Source: Streptomyces sp. NBC_00557 (GTDB taxonomy: Bacteria; Actinomycetota; Actinomycetes; Streptomycetales; Streptomycetaceae). Taken from it: 64,000 bases of DNA. The first letter of the stretch is position 1. Each line of letters opens with the position of its first letter. Shown here piece after piece: positions 24,119-33,124 of the stretch. A program made the position numbers and the translations under genes. The DNA is taken from NCBI RefSeq assembly GCF_036345995.1, contig NZ_CP107796.1, positions 620,001 to 684,000 on the forward strand, in the 5' to 3' direction. A model generated the notes under the pieces. The model had not been told where the DNA came from. It was given only the letters and a program-made list of their open reading frames with translations, and made no database searches.

Positions 24119-26578
24119 TCAGCGGACCGGCTGCTCGGCCCAGATGATCTTCCCGTCCTCGGTGTACCGGACGCCCCACCGGTGGGCGAGCTGGGACACC
24201 AGGAACAGTCCGCGGCCGCCCTCGTCCGTGCTCCTGGCGTGTCTCAGGCGCGGGGCCGTGCTGCTGCCGTCGATGACCTCGCAGGTCAGCCGGGTGTCGC
24301 GGAGCAGCCGCAGCCGTATGGGCAGGGCGGCGTAGCGGATGGCGTTGGTGACGAGTTCGCTGACGACGAGTTCCGTGGTCATGGCCAGTTCCTCGCCGAG
24401 GCCCCAGTCCTCGACCTGGCGGGTGGCGAGGGCGCGCAGGGTGGCGACGGCGGCCGGGTCCGGGGGCACGTCCCAGGAGGCGACCCGGTCGGCTCCGAGG
24501 GTGCGGGTGCGGGCCAGGAGCAGGGCGATGTCGTCGTGCTGCGGCCCGGGCACGAGCCGCCGCACCGCGGAGCCGCACAGGGTGTCCAGGTCCTCGCCGG
24601 TGCGGACGAGGACCTCCCCGAGCCGGCGCATGCCGCGCTCCACGTCGTGGTCGCGGCCCTCGATGAGTCCGTTGGTGTACAGGCCGAAGAGGCTGTTCTC
24701 GGCCAGTTCGATCTCGGTGGCCTCGAAGGCCATGCCGCCCAGCCCGAGCGGGGGTCCGGCGGGGATCTCGGGGAAACCGGCGTGCCCGTCGGGGGTGACG
24801 ACCACGGGGGGCGGGTGTCCGGCCCGGGCCATCGCGCACCGCCTGGTCACCGGGTCGTAGACGGCGTAGAGGCAGGTCGCGCCGATGAAGGTGCTGCGGG
24901 CGCCGGTGCCGGCGGCCGCCTCCTCGTCGCTCAGCCGGAACACCAGGTCGTCGAGGTGGGCGAGCAGTTCGTCGGGGGGCATCTCCATGGCGGCGAGGGT
25001 CTGCACCGCGGTGCGCAGCCGGCCCATGCTCGCCGCCGCGCTGATGCCGTGGCCCACGACGTCGCCGATGACCAGGCCGACCCGGGCGCCGGACAGCGGG
25101 ACCAGGTCGAACCAGTCGCCGCCGACGCCTCCGGTGGGGTCGGCGGGCAGATAGGAGGAGGCCACGTCGAGGGCGGTGCCGCCGGTCAGGGCGGGGGGCA
25201 GCAGGCTGCGCTGCAGGGTGACGGCCGCCGTGTGCTCCCGGGTGTAGCGGCGGGCGTTGTCGACGCACACCGCCGCGCGGGCCACCAGTTCCCGGGCCAG
25301 CAGGACGTCGTCGGAGCCGAAGGAGACGGGGTTGAGCGAGCGGGCGAACGTGGCGAGGCCGAGGACGGTGTCCCGGGCGCGCATCGGTACGGCGATGAGC
25401 GAGTGCAGGCCGTGGGCGCGGATACGTTCCGCGCGCTCGCTCTCCCGGGTGGCCCACAGCTTGTCGGAGGGGTCGAGGACCGGGATGAGCAGCGGATCGC
25501 CGTCGATGACCAGCCGTGCGTCCCGGGGCACCGGAAGGAAGTCGACCCGCTCGCCGACCTGGACGACGGCCTCGGGGCTGCCCTGCCGCACCGAGCGCAC
25601 GGCCGCCCGGCGCATCACGGGCCAGGCGGGCGCCGGTCCCGCGTCGGTCAGCCAGGTCCCGTGGCCCTCGGTGCTGAGCACGGATTCCAGCAGGTCGACG
25701 ACGACGAAGTCGGCGAAGCGGGGAACGGCGAAGTCGGCGAGTTCCTGGGCGGTCCGCATCACGTCGAGCGTTCTGCCGATGCTGGTGCCGGCCTCGTTGA
25801 CCATGGTGAGCAGCTGCCGGGCGTTCCAGCGTTCGGTGACGTCCTGGACCATGTAGCAGACGCCCGTGATGGCGTCGCCGGCGCCGGTCAGGGGGAAGAA
25901 CGAGGTCGAGTAGGCGTGCCGGCGGTGGGGGTCCGCCCAGCTCCAGCCGACGTACTCGTAGTCGGTCACCGGGACGCCCGTGGCGAGCACCTTGCGCATC
26001 AGGCTCTCCAGGGCCTCCGCCTGCAGCCCGGGCAGCAGCTCGCTGAGCCGCCGCCCGTACCGCTCGGCCCTGGGGACCCCGCCGAGACGTTCGAGGGTGT
26101 CGTTCACCCAGACACAGCGCAGCTCGGTGTCCACGACCGCCATGCCGACCGGAGCCCGGGTCAGGAAGCCGTTCAGGACGGACTGGTCCATCGTCCACCG
26201 CTGCGCCTGTCCACGGGCGAAGACCAGGAAGCACTCGGTGTCGCCGATGCGGAACGGCGCCGAGACCCGCAGCTGGACGTCGGCGCCGTGGCCGTCCCGG
26301 TGCCGTACGGCGATCTGCCCGCTCCAGCCGTTCCCGGCACGGCACCGCTCCACGATGCCGGCGAGCCGCACCGGGTCCTCGGCCGTGACGAGCAGACGCG
26401 CAGCGGAGACGCCGACGACGTCCTGTGCCGCGTGGCCCAGCAACGCCTCGGCGCCACGGGTCCAGCCGACCACGATGCCGCGTTCCGATATCACCGCGGC
26501 CGCGTCGCCGGACGCGTCGAAGGCGTCGTCCGGCCCCCGGGGCGTGGCCGCGCCGGAGTTCTCACGCGCACTGTCCAT
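24119..26578 (-). CDS. PAS-PAS-GAF-PP2C-HATPase signalling protein
   Basis: An 819-residue cytosolic regulator. In order: PAS 1 (about 15-125, ISERGIVVGWTRGAEALLGH), PAS 2 (about 130-250, VDTELRCVWVNDTLERLGGVP), GAF (about 275-430, ending RAAVCVDNARRYTREHT), SpoIIE-type PP2C (about 450-660, GGVGGDWFDLVPL, VIGDVVGHG, GPQHDDIALLLA), and a RsbW-type ATPase (about 690-815, LVVSELVTNAIRYA, GGRGLFLVSQLAHRWG). It thus joins phosphatase and kinase halves of a partner-switch in one chain. ATG 26578 is chosen because the upstream frame has no domain. It is divergent from a paralogue lacking the ATPase. Confidence 0.92.
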   Translation of the reverse strand: MDSARENSGAATPRGPDDAFDASGDAAAVISERGIVVGWTRGAEALLGHAAQDVVGVSAARLLVTAEDPVRLAGIVERCRAGNGWSGQIAVRHRDGHGADVQLRVSAPFRIGDTECFLVFARGQAQRWTMDQSVLNGFLTRAPVGMAVVDTELRCVWVNDTLERLGGVPRAERYGRRLSELLPGLQAEALESLMRKVLATGVPVTDYEYVGWSWADPHRRHAYSTSFFPLTGAGDAITGVCYMVQDVTERWNARQLLTMVNEAGTSIGRTLDVMRTAQELADFAVPRFADFVVVDLLESVLSTEGHGTWLTDAGPAPAWPVMRRAAVRSVRQGSPEAVVQVGERVDFLPVPRDARLVIDGDPLLIPVLDPSDKLWATRESERAERIRAHGLHSLIAVPMRARDTVLGLATFARSLNPVSFGSDDVLLARELVARAAVCVDNARRYTREHTAAVTLQRSLLPPALTGGTALDVASSYLPADPTGGVGGDWFDLVPLSGARVGLVIGDVVGHGISAAASMGRLRTAVQTLAAMEMPPDELLAHLDDLVFRLSDEEAAAGTGARSTFIGATCLYAVYDPVTRRCAMARAGHPPPVVVTPDGHAGFPEIPAGPPLGLGGMAFEATEIELAENSLFGLYTNGLIEGRDHDVERGMRRLGEVLVRTGEDLDTLCGSAVRRLVPGPQHDDIALLLARTRTLGADRVASWDVPPDPAAVATLRALATRQVEDWGLGEELAMTTELVVSELVTNAIRYAALPIRLRLLRDTRLTCEVIDGSSTAPRLRHARSTDEGGRGLFLVSQLAHRWGVRYTEDGKIIWAEQPVR

Positions 26579-26759
26579 CAGATCCACCCATACACCACTA
26601 TGGGCCTGTTTGTTCGTCGATGTGCAAGGATGCGAGGGCGGGGACCGGTGAGCCCGGGCTCCTCGCCCTCCGGTTGGGCCGGGCGGGTGCCAGGGGGACC
26701 ATGGAAACACCGGTCGTCGGCGCCCGCGCGCCGTCCGCCCGCTGGAGGTGAGCACCGGC
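26579..26759. promoter_or_regulatory. Divergent promoter region of two paralogous phosphatase genes
   Basis: A 181-base gap from which two paralogous sensor-phosphatase genes are read outward. TATGGGCCTGTTTGTTCG (about 26597-26614) is the most AT-rich part. No strong inverted repeat was seen. Confidence 0.4.
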
Positions 26760-28826
26760 ATGGCTGTGGACTCCTTTGAAGCCGGCAACGAGGAGCGGGG
26801 GGAGGGGCTGCCCCCGCCGACCGGGCTGCTGGACGTGCTGAGCGTGGCCGCGGTCGCCCTGGACACCCGCGGGCGCATCGTCTTCTGGACCCCGCAGGCC
26901 GAGGAGCTCTTCGGCTACTCCTCGCAGGAGGCCCTCGGCAGGCCCGCGGCGCCGCTGCTCGTGCACCCGGAGCATCTGCAGGCCGTGATGAGCCTGTTCG
27001 CCGAGGTCCTGGAGACCGGCCGGGGCTGGGCCGGAGCGTTCCCCGTGCGGCACAAGGACGGCAGCTGCCGGCTGACGGAGTTCCGGACCATGCGGCTGCT
27101 GGACGACCAGGGGGACGTCTACGCGCTGGGGATCGCGGCCGACCACACCCTGCTGCAGCGGGTCGAGACCGACCTCGCCCTGTGCGAGCGGCTGATCAAC
27201 CAGTCCCCCATCGGTCTGGCCCTGCTCGATCCCGATCTGCGGTATCTCCTGGTCAATCCGGCGCTGGAGCGGATCGACGGACTGCGCGCCGAGGACCACA
27301 TCGGCCGCCGGCTCAGGGAGACCCTGCCCTTCCCGGACGTCGACACCGTCGAGGCGGCCCTGCGCCAGGTGATCACCACGGGCACGCCGCTGCTGGACCA
27401 GTTCCACGTGGGCCGTCCTCCGGTCGATCCCGGCCGTGAGCGCGCCTGGTCGCTGTCCTTCTACCGGCTGGAGGATCCCGGCGGCCGCGTCCTGGGCGCG
27501 GCCGTCTCGGTCGTCGACGTCACCGAGCGGCACCGGGCGGCCGCCGAGGCCGACCGGGCGCGGCGGCGCCTGGCGCTCATCGCGGACGCCTCCGCGCGGG
27601 TGGGCACCGCGCTGGACGTGGAGCAGACCGCCCGTGAACTGGCGGAGATCGCGGCGCCCGCGCTGGCCGACGTGGTCGCCGTGGACGTCCTCGACTCGGC
27701 CCTGTCCTGCCGCCCTGTGCGCCGGCTGGACAACGGCCCCGAGATCTTCCGCGCCCTCGCCCTGAAGGCGGCCCACCCCACGGTGGCCGTGCGCGCCGCC
27801 GACTCCCCCGGCGACGTCGCCCGCTACGAGGGCGACCGGCTGGTGACGCTGTGCGTCCACACCGGGCGGCCGGTTCTGCTCCAGCATGTCGGGCCGCACG
27901 ATCTGCCGCGCATCGCCCGGGACGCCGAGGCCGGCGCCCTGCTCGCCGAGGCCGGTGTCCACTCGTACCTCGCCGTGCCGCTGAGCGCCCACGGCGAGGT
28001 ACTGGGCGCGCTCGACCTGAAACGGACCCGCAATCCGGAGCCGTTCGACGAGGACGACGTGGTCCTCGCCACCGAACTCGCCGGCCGGGCCGCGGTGGCC
28101 ATCGACAACGCCCGCTGGTTCCAGAGCGTGCGCAACACCGCCCTGACCCTGCAGCGCAGTCTGCTGCCCGACCACTCCCCGCACCACACGGGCCTGGAGC
28201 TCGCCTCCCGCTACCAGCCGGCGCAGGCCACGAGCGAGGTCGGCGGCGACTGGTACGACGTCATTCCGCTGGACCAGGAGAAGACGGCCCTGGTGGTGGG
28301 CGACGTCATGGGCAACGGCATCGACGCGGCCGCCACCATGGGCCGGCTGCGCACCGCGACCTGCGCCTACGCCGACCTCGACCTCGCCCCCGGCGCGGTG
28401 CTCCAGCACCTGGACCGGATCACGTGCGATCTGGAGCACTACATCGTCACCTGCCTGTACGCGGTGTACGACCCCGCCACCGGGCAGGCCTGCGTCGCCA
28501 ACGCCGGACACATGCCGCCGGCCCTCGCACGGCCCGGTGAGGCGCCGGCGCTCCTGGAGCTGCCGGCCGCGGCGCCGCTCGGCGTCGGCGGCGTCCGGTT
28601 CGAGACCACGACGGTCGGACTGCGCCCCGGTGACGTGCTGGTCCTCTACACCGACGGCCTCGTGGAGACCCGTCAGCACGCCATCGACGACCGGCTGAAC
28701 ACGCTGCTGGATCTGCTCGACGAGCCGCAGCGGCCGCTGGAGGAGACCTGCGACATGCTGCTCCACGGCCTGCGCCATCCCGACGACCACGACGACGTGG
28801 CGCTGCTCGTCGCGCGGGCTCTGTAG
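26760..28826 (+). CDS. PAS-PAS-GAF-PP2C serine phosphatase
   Basis: A 688-residue cytosolic phosphatase. PAS 1 (about 25-135, ALDTRGRIVFWTPQAEELFGYSSQEA), PAS 2 (about 140-255, LLDPDLRYLLVNPALERIDG), GAF (about 270-450, ending RAAVAIDNARWFQSV) and PP2C (about 460-685, EVGGDWYDVIPLD, VVGDVMGNGIDAAA, HPDDHDDVALLVA). ATG 26760 is preferred over GTG 26748 because GGAGGTG ends 9 bases before it. It shares domain order and junction sequences such as ALTLQRSLLP with its divergent neighbour but has no C-terminal ATPase, so it could compete with or oppose that protein on a shared antagonist. This is inference. Confidence 0.92.
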   Translation: MAVDSFEAGNEERGEGLPPPTGLLDVLSVAAVALDTRGRIVFWTPQAEELFGYSSQEALGRPAAPLLVHPEHLQAVMSLFAEVLETGRGWAGAFPVRHKDGSCRLTEFRTMRLLDDQGDVYALGIAADHTLLQRVETDLALCERLINQSPIGLALLDPDLRYLLVNPALERIDGLRAEDHIGRRLRETLPFPDVDTVEAALRQVITTGTPLLDQFHVGRPPVDPGRERAWSLSFYRLEDPGGRVLGAAVSVVDVTERHRAAAEADRARRRLALIADASARVGTALDVEQTARELAEIAAPALADVVAVDVLDSALSCRPVRRLDNGPEIFRALALKAAHPTVAVRAADSPGDVARYEGDRLVTLCVHTGRPVLLQHVGPHDLPRIARDAEAGALLAEAGVHSYLAVPLSAHGEVLGALDLKRTRNPEPFDEDDVVLATELAGRAAVAIDNARWFQSVRNTALTLQRSLLPDHSPHHTGLELASRYQPAQATSEVGGDWYDVIPLDQEKTALVVGDVMGNGIDAAATMGRLRTATCAYADLDLAPGAVLQHLDRITCDLEHYIVTCLYAVYDPATGQACVANAGHMPPALARPGEAPALLELPAAAPLGVGGVRFETTTVGLRPGDVLVLYTDGLVETRQHAIDDRLNTLLDLLDEPQRPLEETCDMLLHGLRHPDDHDDVALLVARAL

Positions 28827-28949
28827 GCCGCGCCCGGTTGGCCGGTCCGCCCCTTCCCTGAACCGTGTCACATGGTGTTCACTCCGCCCCACCGGGCCGA
28901 CACCGTCGCCCTGGCCACCCCCGACCCCCTACAGCCGAGGGCTCCCCCG

Positions 28950-30878
28950 ATGCCGACAGCCCCTGCCTTCCTGCGCCCGGCCGTCGCGGTCGCGGCCTTC
29001 CTGCTCGCCGCCGGTACGACCACCGCGACCGCCGCGGTTCCGCGGCAGCCGGCTCCCTTGGCCGCTGCGCGCGCCGAGACCGCGAGCACGGCCTCCTGGT
29101 CGCCTCCCCTGTCGACCCGGGGCCGCTACATCGTCGACAGCCAGGGCAGGCGTTTCCGGCTGAAGGGCGCCAACTGGGACGGCGCACAGGGCTCTTGGAC
29201 GGGCAGCGGCAGCGCCGACGACCCGGCCGAGCACCACGCCGGCCAGGACTCGCACGGCATACCGCTCGGCCTGGACCGCGTCCCGCTGGGCCGGTTGATG
29301 GACGACTTCCACCAGTTGGGGATCAACACCGTCCGGCTGCCGTTCTCCAACGAGATGGTCCACTCGACGACGCCGGTCCCGGACGGCGCCGTCGCCGCCA
29401 ATCCCCAACTCAGGGGCAGGACACCTCTGGAGGTCTACGACGCCGTCGTGGAGGCGCTCAGCGACAGCGGGTTCGCCGTGATCCTCAACAACCACACCAA
29501 CACCTCCCGCTGGTGCTGCGGCATCGACGGCAACGAGCGCTGGAACAGCTCGCAGTCGGCCCGGCAGTGGGCCGACGACTGGGTGTTCATGGCCCGCCGC
29601 TACGCGGACGTGCCCGGAGTCGTCGGAGCCGACCTCTACAACGAGGTCAGGCGCGACGTGTGGAACGACCCCGGCTGGGGCACGGGGGACGACCACGACT
29701 GGTACGCGGCGGCCCGGCTCGCCGCCGACCGCATCCTCACCGAGGCCGACCCGCGGCTGCTCATCGTCATCGAAGGCATCAACTGGACCGGCGTCCCCGT
29801 GGACGGACTCCCCCACGGCCGGCCCGTGCTCACCCCCGCCCGCACCCTGTCCCACGCCCTCGTCGACGCCCGCAAGCTGGTCTACTCGGCGCACTTCTAC
29901 GGCTACACGGGCCCTCACCACAGCGGCGCGACCGGCATCGGGGAGACCCACGACCCCCGCTACCAGGACCTCGGCCGCGACGACCTGTACGCGGCGCTCC
30001 AGGACGAGGCCTTCTTCGTCGAGGAGACGGGCCGGCACTACACCGCGCCGGTCTGGGTGAGCGAGTTCGGCGTGGGCGCCGGCGAGACGGGCCCGGCCGC
30101 CCGCGCCTGGTTCGGGAACATCACCGACTACTTCGCCGACCGCGACGTCGACTTCGCCTTCTGGCCGCTGGTCGGATTCGCGGGCCACGACGACTGGGCG
30201 CTGCTCCAGTACGACGCGTCGGGGCGGCGATCCGGCATCCTCGACGGCGGCGACTGGCGCGGGCCGGCGTGGCAGCACCTGACGACGGCGCCGAGCGCGA
30301 CCGGGCCGGTGGCGGCCGTCCCCCTGTGGCGGATGCTGTCCGTCGACCACGGGGACGCCGTGGAGTCGGTGCGCGTGCGGGCCGCGGGCGACTGGGATCC
30401 CGGCGCGTACAAGGCCGCCTGCCCGGACGGGCTGCGGCTCGCCGGTCTCGGTCACACCAGCGGCCGCGGACTGTGCACCGACAGCACCGCCGCCGGTCCG
30501 GACGATCTGCGGGCGGCCTCCGGCGGCCAGACGGTCGTCACCGACGAGCGTTATGTCCCGGCAGGCGGCGACTGGGCGTCCGGGTACACCAAACTGCAGT
30601 GCCCCGAGGGCGGTTTCCTCATGGGGTACAGCCTGCGCGGGGAGCGGGTGTCGGCGGCCCTGTGCGTGCCCGCCCGCAACCCGCTGGCGGGAGCGGGCCG
30701 TACGGTGTGGTTCGACCGGTCCGACAGGCGTCCCGCCGGCGCGGCGGGCGGCGACTTCGCGTACGGCGACTACAAGGGGCAGTGCGCCGACGACGAGTAC
30801 GCCGCCGGGATCGCCTTCACCACGCGGGTGGGCAGCCGGCCGGGTCCCGCCGCCCTACTGTGCCGCCGGCTCCCCTGA
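28950..30878 (+). CDS. Secreted glycoside hydrolase family 5-like enzyme
   Basis: A 642-residue exported enzyme of the cellulase (GH5) superfamily. ATG 28950 gives a clean signal peptide (AFLRPAVAVAAFLLAAG); an in-frame ATG at 28872 would put 26 extra residues in front. The barrel starts FRLKGANWDGAQGSW, followed by GINTVRLPFSNEM (strand 2), ILNNHTN, the acid/base Glu in GADLYNEVRRD (about 225-235) and the nucleophile in PVWVSEFGVG (about 367-376). The last ~180 residues are an additional domain with several Cys, perhaps a trypsin-co-occurring or carbohydrate-binding module. Its 3' end overlaps the convergent TetR gene by 24 bases. Confidence 0.85.
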   Translation: MPTAPAFLRPAVAVAAFLLAAGTTTATAAVPRQPAPLAAARAETASTASWSPPLSTRGRYIVDSQGRRFRLKGANWDGAQGSWTGSGSADDPAEHHAGQDSHGIPLGLDRVPLGRLMDDFHQLGINTVRLPFSNEMVHSTTPVPDGAVAANPQLRGRTPLEVYDAVVEALSDSGFAVILNNHTNTSRWCCGIDGNERWNSSQSARQWADDWVFMARRYADVPGVVGADLYNEVRRDVWNDPGWGTGDDHDWYAAARLAADRILTEADPRLLIVIEGINWTGVPVDGLPHGRPVLTPARTLSHALVDARKLVYSAHFYGYTGPHHSGATGIGETHDPRYQDLGRDDLYAALQDEAFFVEETGRHYTAPVWVSEFGVGAGETGPAARAWFGNITDYFADRDVDFAFWPLVGFAGHDDWALLQYDASGRRSGILDGGDWRGPAWQHLTTAPSATGPVAAVPLWRMLSVDHGDAVESVRVRAAGDWDPGAYKAACPDGLRLAGLGHTSGRGLCTDSTAAGPDDLRAASGGQTVVTDERYVPAGGDWASGYTKLQCPEGGFLMGYSLRGERVSAALCVPARNPLAGAGRTVWFDRSDRRPAGAAGGDFAYGDYKGQCADDEYAAGIAFTTRVGSRPGPAALLCRRLP

Positions 30879-31466
30879 GGGGGTCGCGGGCGGGCGGCCG
30901 GCGGCCCCGCTGACCAGCAGCAGGAGGGCGTCGGCCAGGTCCTCGGCGGGGCTGCCCGTGGCCAGCCGCCGCAGCTGCAGGCCCATCACGAGGGCGACCG
31001 TGGTGGCGGCCAGGCGCTCGGCGTCCGGGACGCCGAGCGCGCCGAGGATGCGGGCGGCGAGCAGGTCGTAGGCCCGGAACGCCTCGGCCGCCGCCTCCCG
31101 CAGCCGCGCGTCGCGCCCGGCGTGGAGGTACAGCTCGAAGGGCGCCAGGTGTGCGCTGTCCAGCGCCGTGCCGCAGGCCACCTGGCCGGCCAGGGACGCC
31201 GCGTCCTCGACGGCCAGACCCTCCGTCTGGCACTGCTCGGCCAGTTCGGTGAAGTGCCGTGCCTCCTCGCGGACGAAGTGCAGCAGGCTCTCCCGCAGCA
31301 GGTCGTGCTGGGTCTCGAAGTGGTAGGTGACCGAGCCGAGGGACACGCCCGCCTCCTTGGCGATGCGCCGGTTCGTGACCGCGGCGACGCCGTCCTCGCC
31401 GATGATCCGCAGGACGGCGGTGATGATGCGCTGGCGCGTCGGGGCGGCGTGGGCGGCGTGCGGCAT
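30855..31466 (-). CDS. TetR family transcriptional regulator
   Basis: A 203-residue repressor. HTH: TRQRIITAVLRIIGEDGVAAVTNRRIAKEAGVSLGSVTYHFETQHDLLRESL (about residues 10-61). The C-terminal domain has the TetR_C_6-like helix CGTALDSAHLAPFELYLHAGRD. It is divergent from an SDR gene 97 bases away, with a perfect 16-bp palindrome in between, so it most likely represses both. Its stop lies inside the last codons of the GH5 gene on the other strand. Confidence 0.9.
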   Translation of the reverse strand: MPHAAHAAPTRQRIITAVLRIIGEDGVAAVTNRRIAKEAGVSLGSVTYHFETQHDLLRESLLHFVREEARHFTELAEQCQTEGLAVEDAASLAGQVACGTALDSAHLAPFELYLHAGRDARLREAAAEAFRAYDLLAARILGALGVPDAERLAATTVALVMGLQLRRLATGSPAEDLADALLLLVSGAAGRPPATPSGEPAAQ

Positions 31467-31529
31467 GCGTGCATTCTTCCATCACCCGGGGCTGCGGCCG
31501 GTGGACAGGGCAGCTCGCCCCTCTCTATC

Positions 31530-31545
31530 GTTCGTTCGAACGAAC
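31530..31545. promoter_or_regulatory. 16-bp perfect palindrome, putative TetR operator
   Basis: GTTCGTTCGAACGAAC is fully self-complementary. It is 18 bases before the SDR start (GTG 31563) and 64 bases before the divergent TetR start, the normal place for an autoregulated TetR site. Confidence 0.75.
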
Positions 31546-31562
31546 AGTTACTGGAGGTAGTC

Positions 31563-32354
31563 GTGCGCATTGCCGGATCGACCGTTCTGCTCACCGGCGT
31601 CACCGGCGGCATCGGTGGCGCCCTCGCCGCCGAGCTGTCCGCTCGTGGCGCCCGTCTCGTGCTCACCGGCCGGCGGGCCGACGCGCTCGGCCCCCTCGCC
31701 GAGCGCTACGGCGCCCGTGCGATCCCCGCCGATCTGGCCGACCCCGACGACGTGCGGCGGCTGGCCGAGGAGGCGGCCGGCACGGACATCCTGATCGCCA
31801 ACGCGGCCCTGCCCTCCAGCGGCGACGTGCTCGACTACACGCCGGAGCAGATGGACCGGGCGCTGGCGGTGAACCTGCGGGCCCCGGCCGTGCTCGCCCG
31901 GCTGCTCGCTCCCGGCATGGTGGCCGCCGGGCGCGGGCACGTCTGCTTCGTCGGATCGCTGTCCGGTATCGCCGCCACCAGGTCGTCGGCCCTGTACAAC
32001 GCGACGAAGTTCGGGCTGCGCGGCTTCTCCCTGGCCTTCCGCCAGGATCTGCACGGCACGGGCGTCGGCGTCTCGATCGTCCAGCCCGGTTTCGTGCGCG
32101 ACCTGGGCATGTTCGCGAAGACCGGCTCGTCGACCCCCGGCGGGGTCCGCACCGTCTCACCGCAGCAGGTGTGCAAGGGCGTGACCCGGGCGATCGAGCG
32201 CGATCTCGCCGAGGTCAACGTGGCCCCGCCGGAGCTGCGGTTCCTCACGAAGGTCGCGTCGCAGTTCCCGGGGTTCGCCGAGCGCGTGCAGCGACTGGCG
32301 CGGGTCGAGCCCGCCATGGACACGATCGTGGCCGCGCAGCGCGAGAGCCGCTGA
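31563..32354 (+). CDS. Short-chain dehydrogenase/reductase
   Basis: An NAD(P)-dependent oxidoreductase of 263 residues, GTG start with GGAGG 6 bases upstream. The Rossmann motif is TGVTGGIGGALA (about residues 10-21). NAALPSSG (about 80-87) is the NNAG-equivalent. The active site shows Ser in GSLSGI and YNATK (Tyr and Lys, about 145-149). VSIVQPGFVRDLGMF follows. Likely target of the divergent TetR. Substrate unknown. Confidence 0.9.
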   Translation: MRIAGSTVLLTGVTGGIGGALAAELSARGARLVLTGRRADALGPLAERYGARAIPADLADPDDVRRLAEEAAGTDILIANAALPSSGDVLDYTPEQMDRALAVNLRAPAVLARLLAPGMVAAGRGHVCFVGSLSGIAATRSSALYNATKFGLRGFSLAFRQDLHGTGVGVSIVQPGFVRDLGMFAKTGSSTPGGVRTVSPQQVCKGVTRAIERDLAEVNVAPPELRFLTKVASQFPGFAERVQRLARVEPAMDTIVAAQRESR

Positions 32355-32414
32355 GGCGCCGCCGCCGGACGGTGCCCCGCCCGCTCCCGCCGCCCCCGCG
32401 CCGTCGGACCCTGC

Positions 32415-32981
32415 TCAGCGCTGGCTCGCGGGGCTCGCGGGCAGCGGGGGCCGGCTGCCCCGGCACGCGTAGACGATCTCCACGGCTCCGCCGGGCAGGG
32501 CGCGCTCGCCGGCGAAGGCGAGCCCGAGGGACGGGTCGATCGCGGGCGTCAGCCGCATGCCGCCGCCGAACAGCAGCGGCACGACGACCAGTTCCAGCGT
32601 GTCCAGGGCGCCGAGGGCGTGGAAGGCCTGGACGGTGCGCGGTCCTCCGACGAGGTGCACGTCGCCTCCCCGATTGGCGGCGCGGATCTTCTCCAGCAGC
32701 CGCTCCGGATCGCTGTCGGTGACGACGTGGTCGGGGGTACCGGCCGGGCGACGCGAGGCGAGCACGAACACGTCGAGGTCCGGCCAGGGCCAGCGGTCGT
32801 TCGTCAGCGCGGGCTCGAACGTGGTCCGGCCCATGACCGCCGCCTCGCAGCCGGCGAGGAACTCCCGGATCCCGTGACTCTCACCGGAGACGAAAGCGGG
32901 GTCGGCCGTATGGGCGGGCCACCCGGTCGGCGTGGTGACATAGCCGTCGACGCTCACGGCCAGGCGGGTTCGGATCTTCAT
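32415..32981 (-). CDS. Dihydrofolate reductase / RibD C-terminal family protein
   Basis: A 188-residue NADPH-binding reductase-fold protein. Marks: LAVSVDGYVTTPTGWPA (about residues 6-22), AAVMGRTTFE (about 46-55), DLDVFVLASRRP and DVHLVGGPRTVQAF (about 107-120), LELVVVPLLFGGGMRL. Family members are used in diverse reductions and few have known substrates. ATG 32981 has GGGAG upstream. It converges on the SDR gene with a 60-base gap that shows no strong hairpin. Confidence 0.87.
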   Translation of the reverse strand: MKIRTRLAVSVDGYVTTPTGWPAHTADPAFVSGESHGIREFLAGCEAAVMGRTTFEPALTNDRWPWPDLDVFVLASRRPAGTPDHVVTDSDPERLLEKIRAANRGGDVHLVGGPRTVQAFHALGALDTLELVVVPLLFGGGMRLTPAIDPSLGLAFAGERALPGGAVEIVYACRGSRPPLPASPASQR

Positions 32982-33124
32982 GGTCGGCTCCCGTTCACGT
33001 TCGTCCTTGCGGCACCGGTCGTGCCTCCGTCCAAGCGTCGAACGGGACGCGCGCGCTTCGACACACCGCCGGGACAAACCTGCGCCTTCCGCGTGAAGAG
33101 CTCGTGCCCCGGCCCACGTGGGGG

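Noticed and set aside
23237..26779. Long plus-strand open frame opposite the MDMPI and PAS-PP2C genes
   Set aside because: Antisense shadow; composition is Gly/Val/Arg-rich with no recognisable domain.
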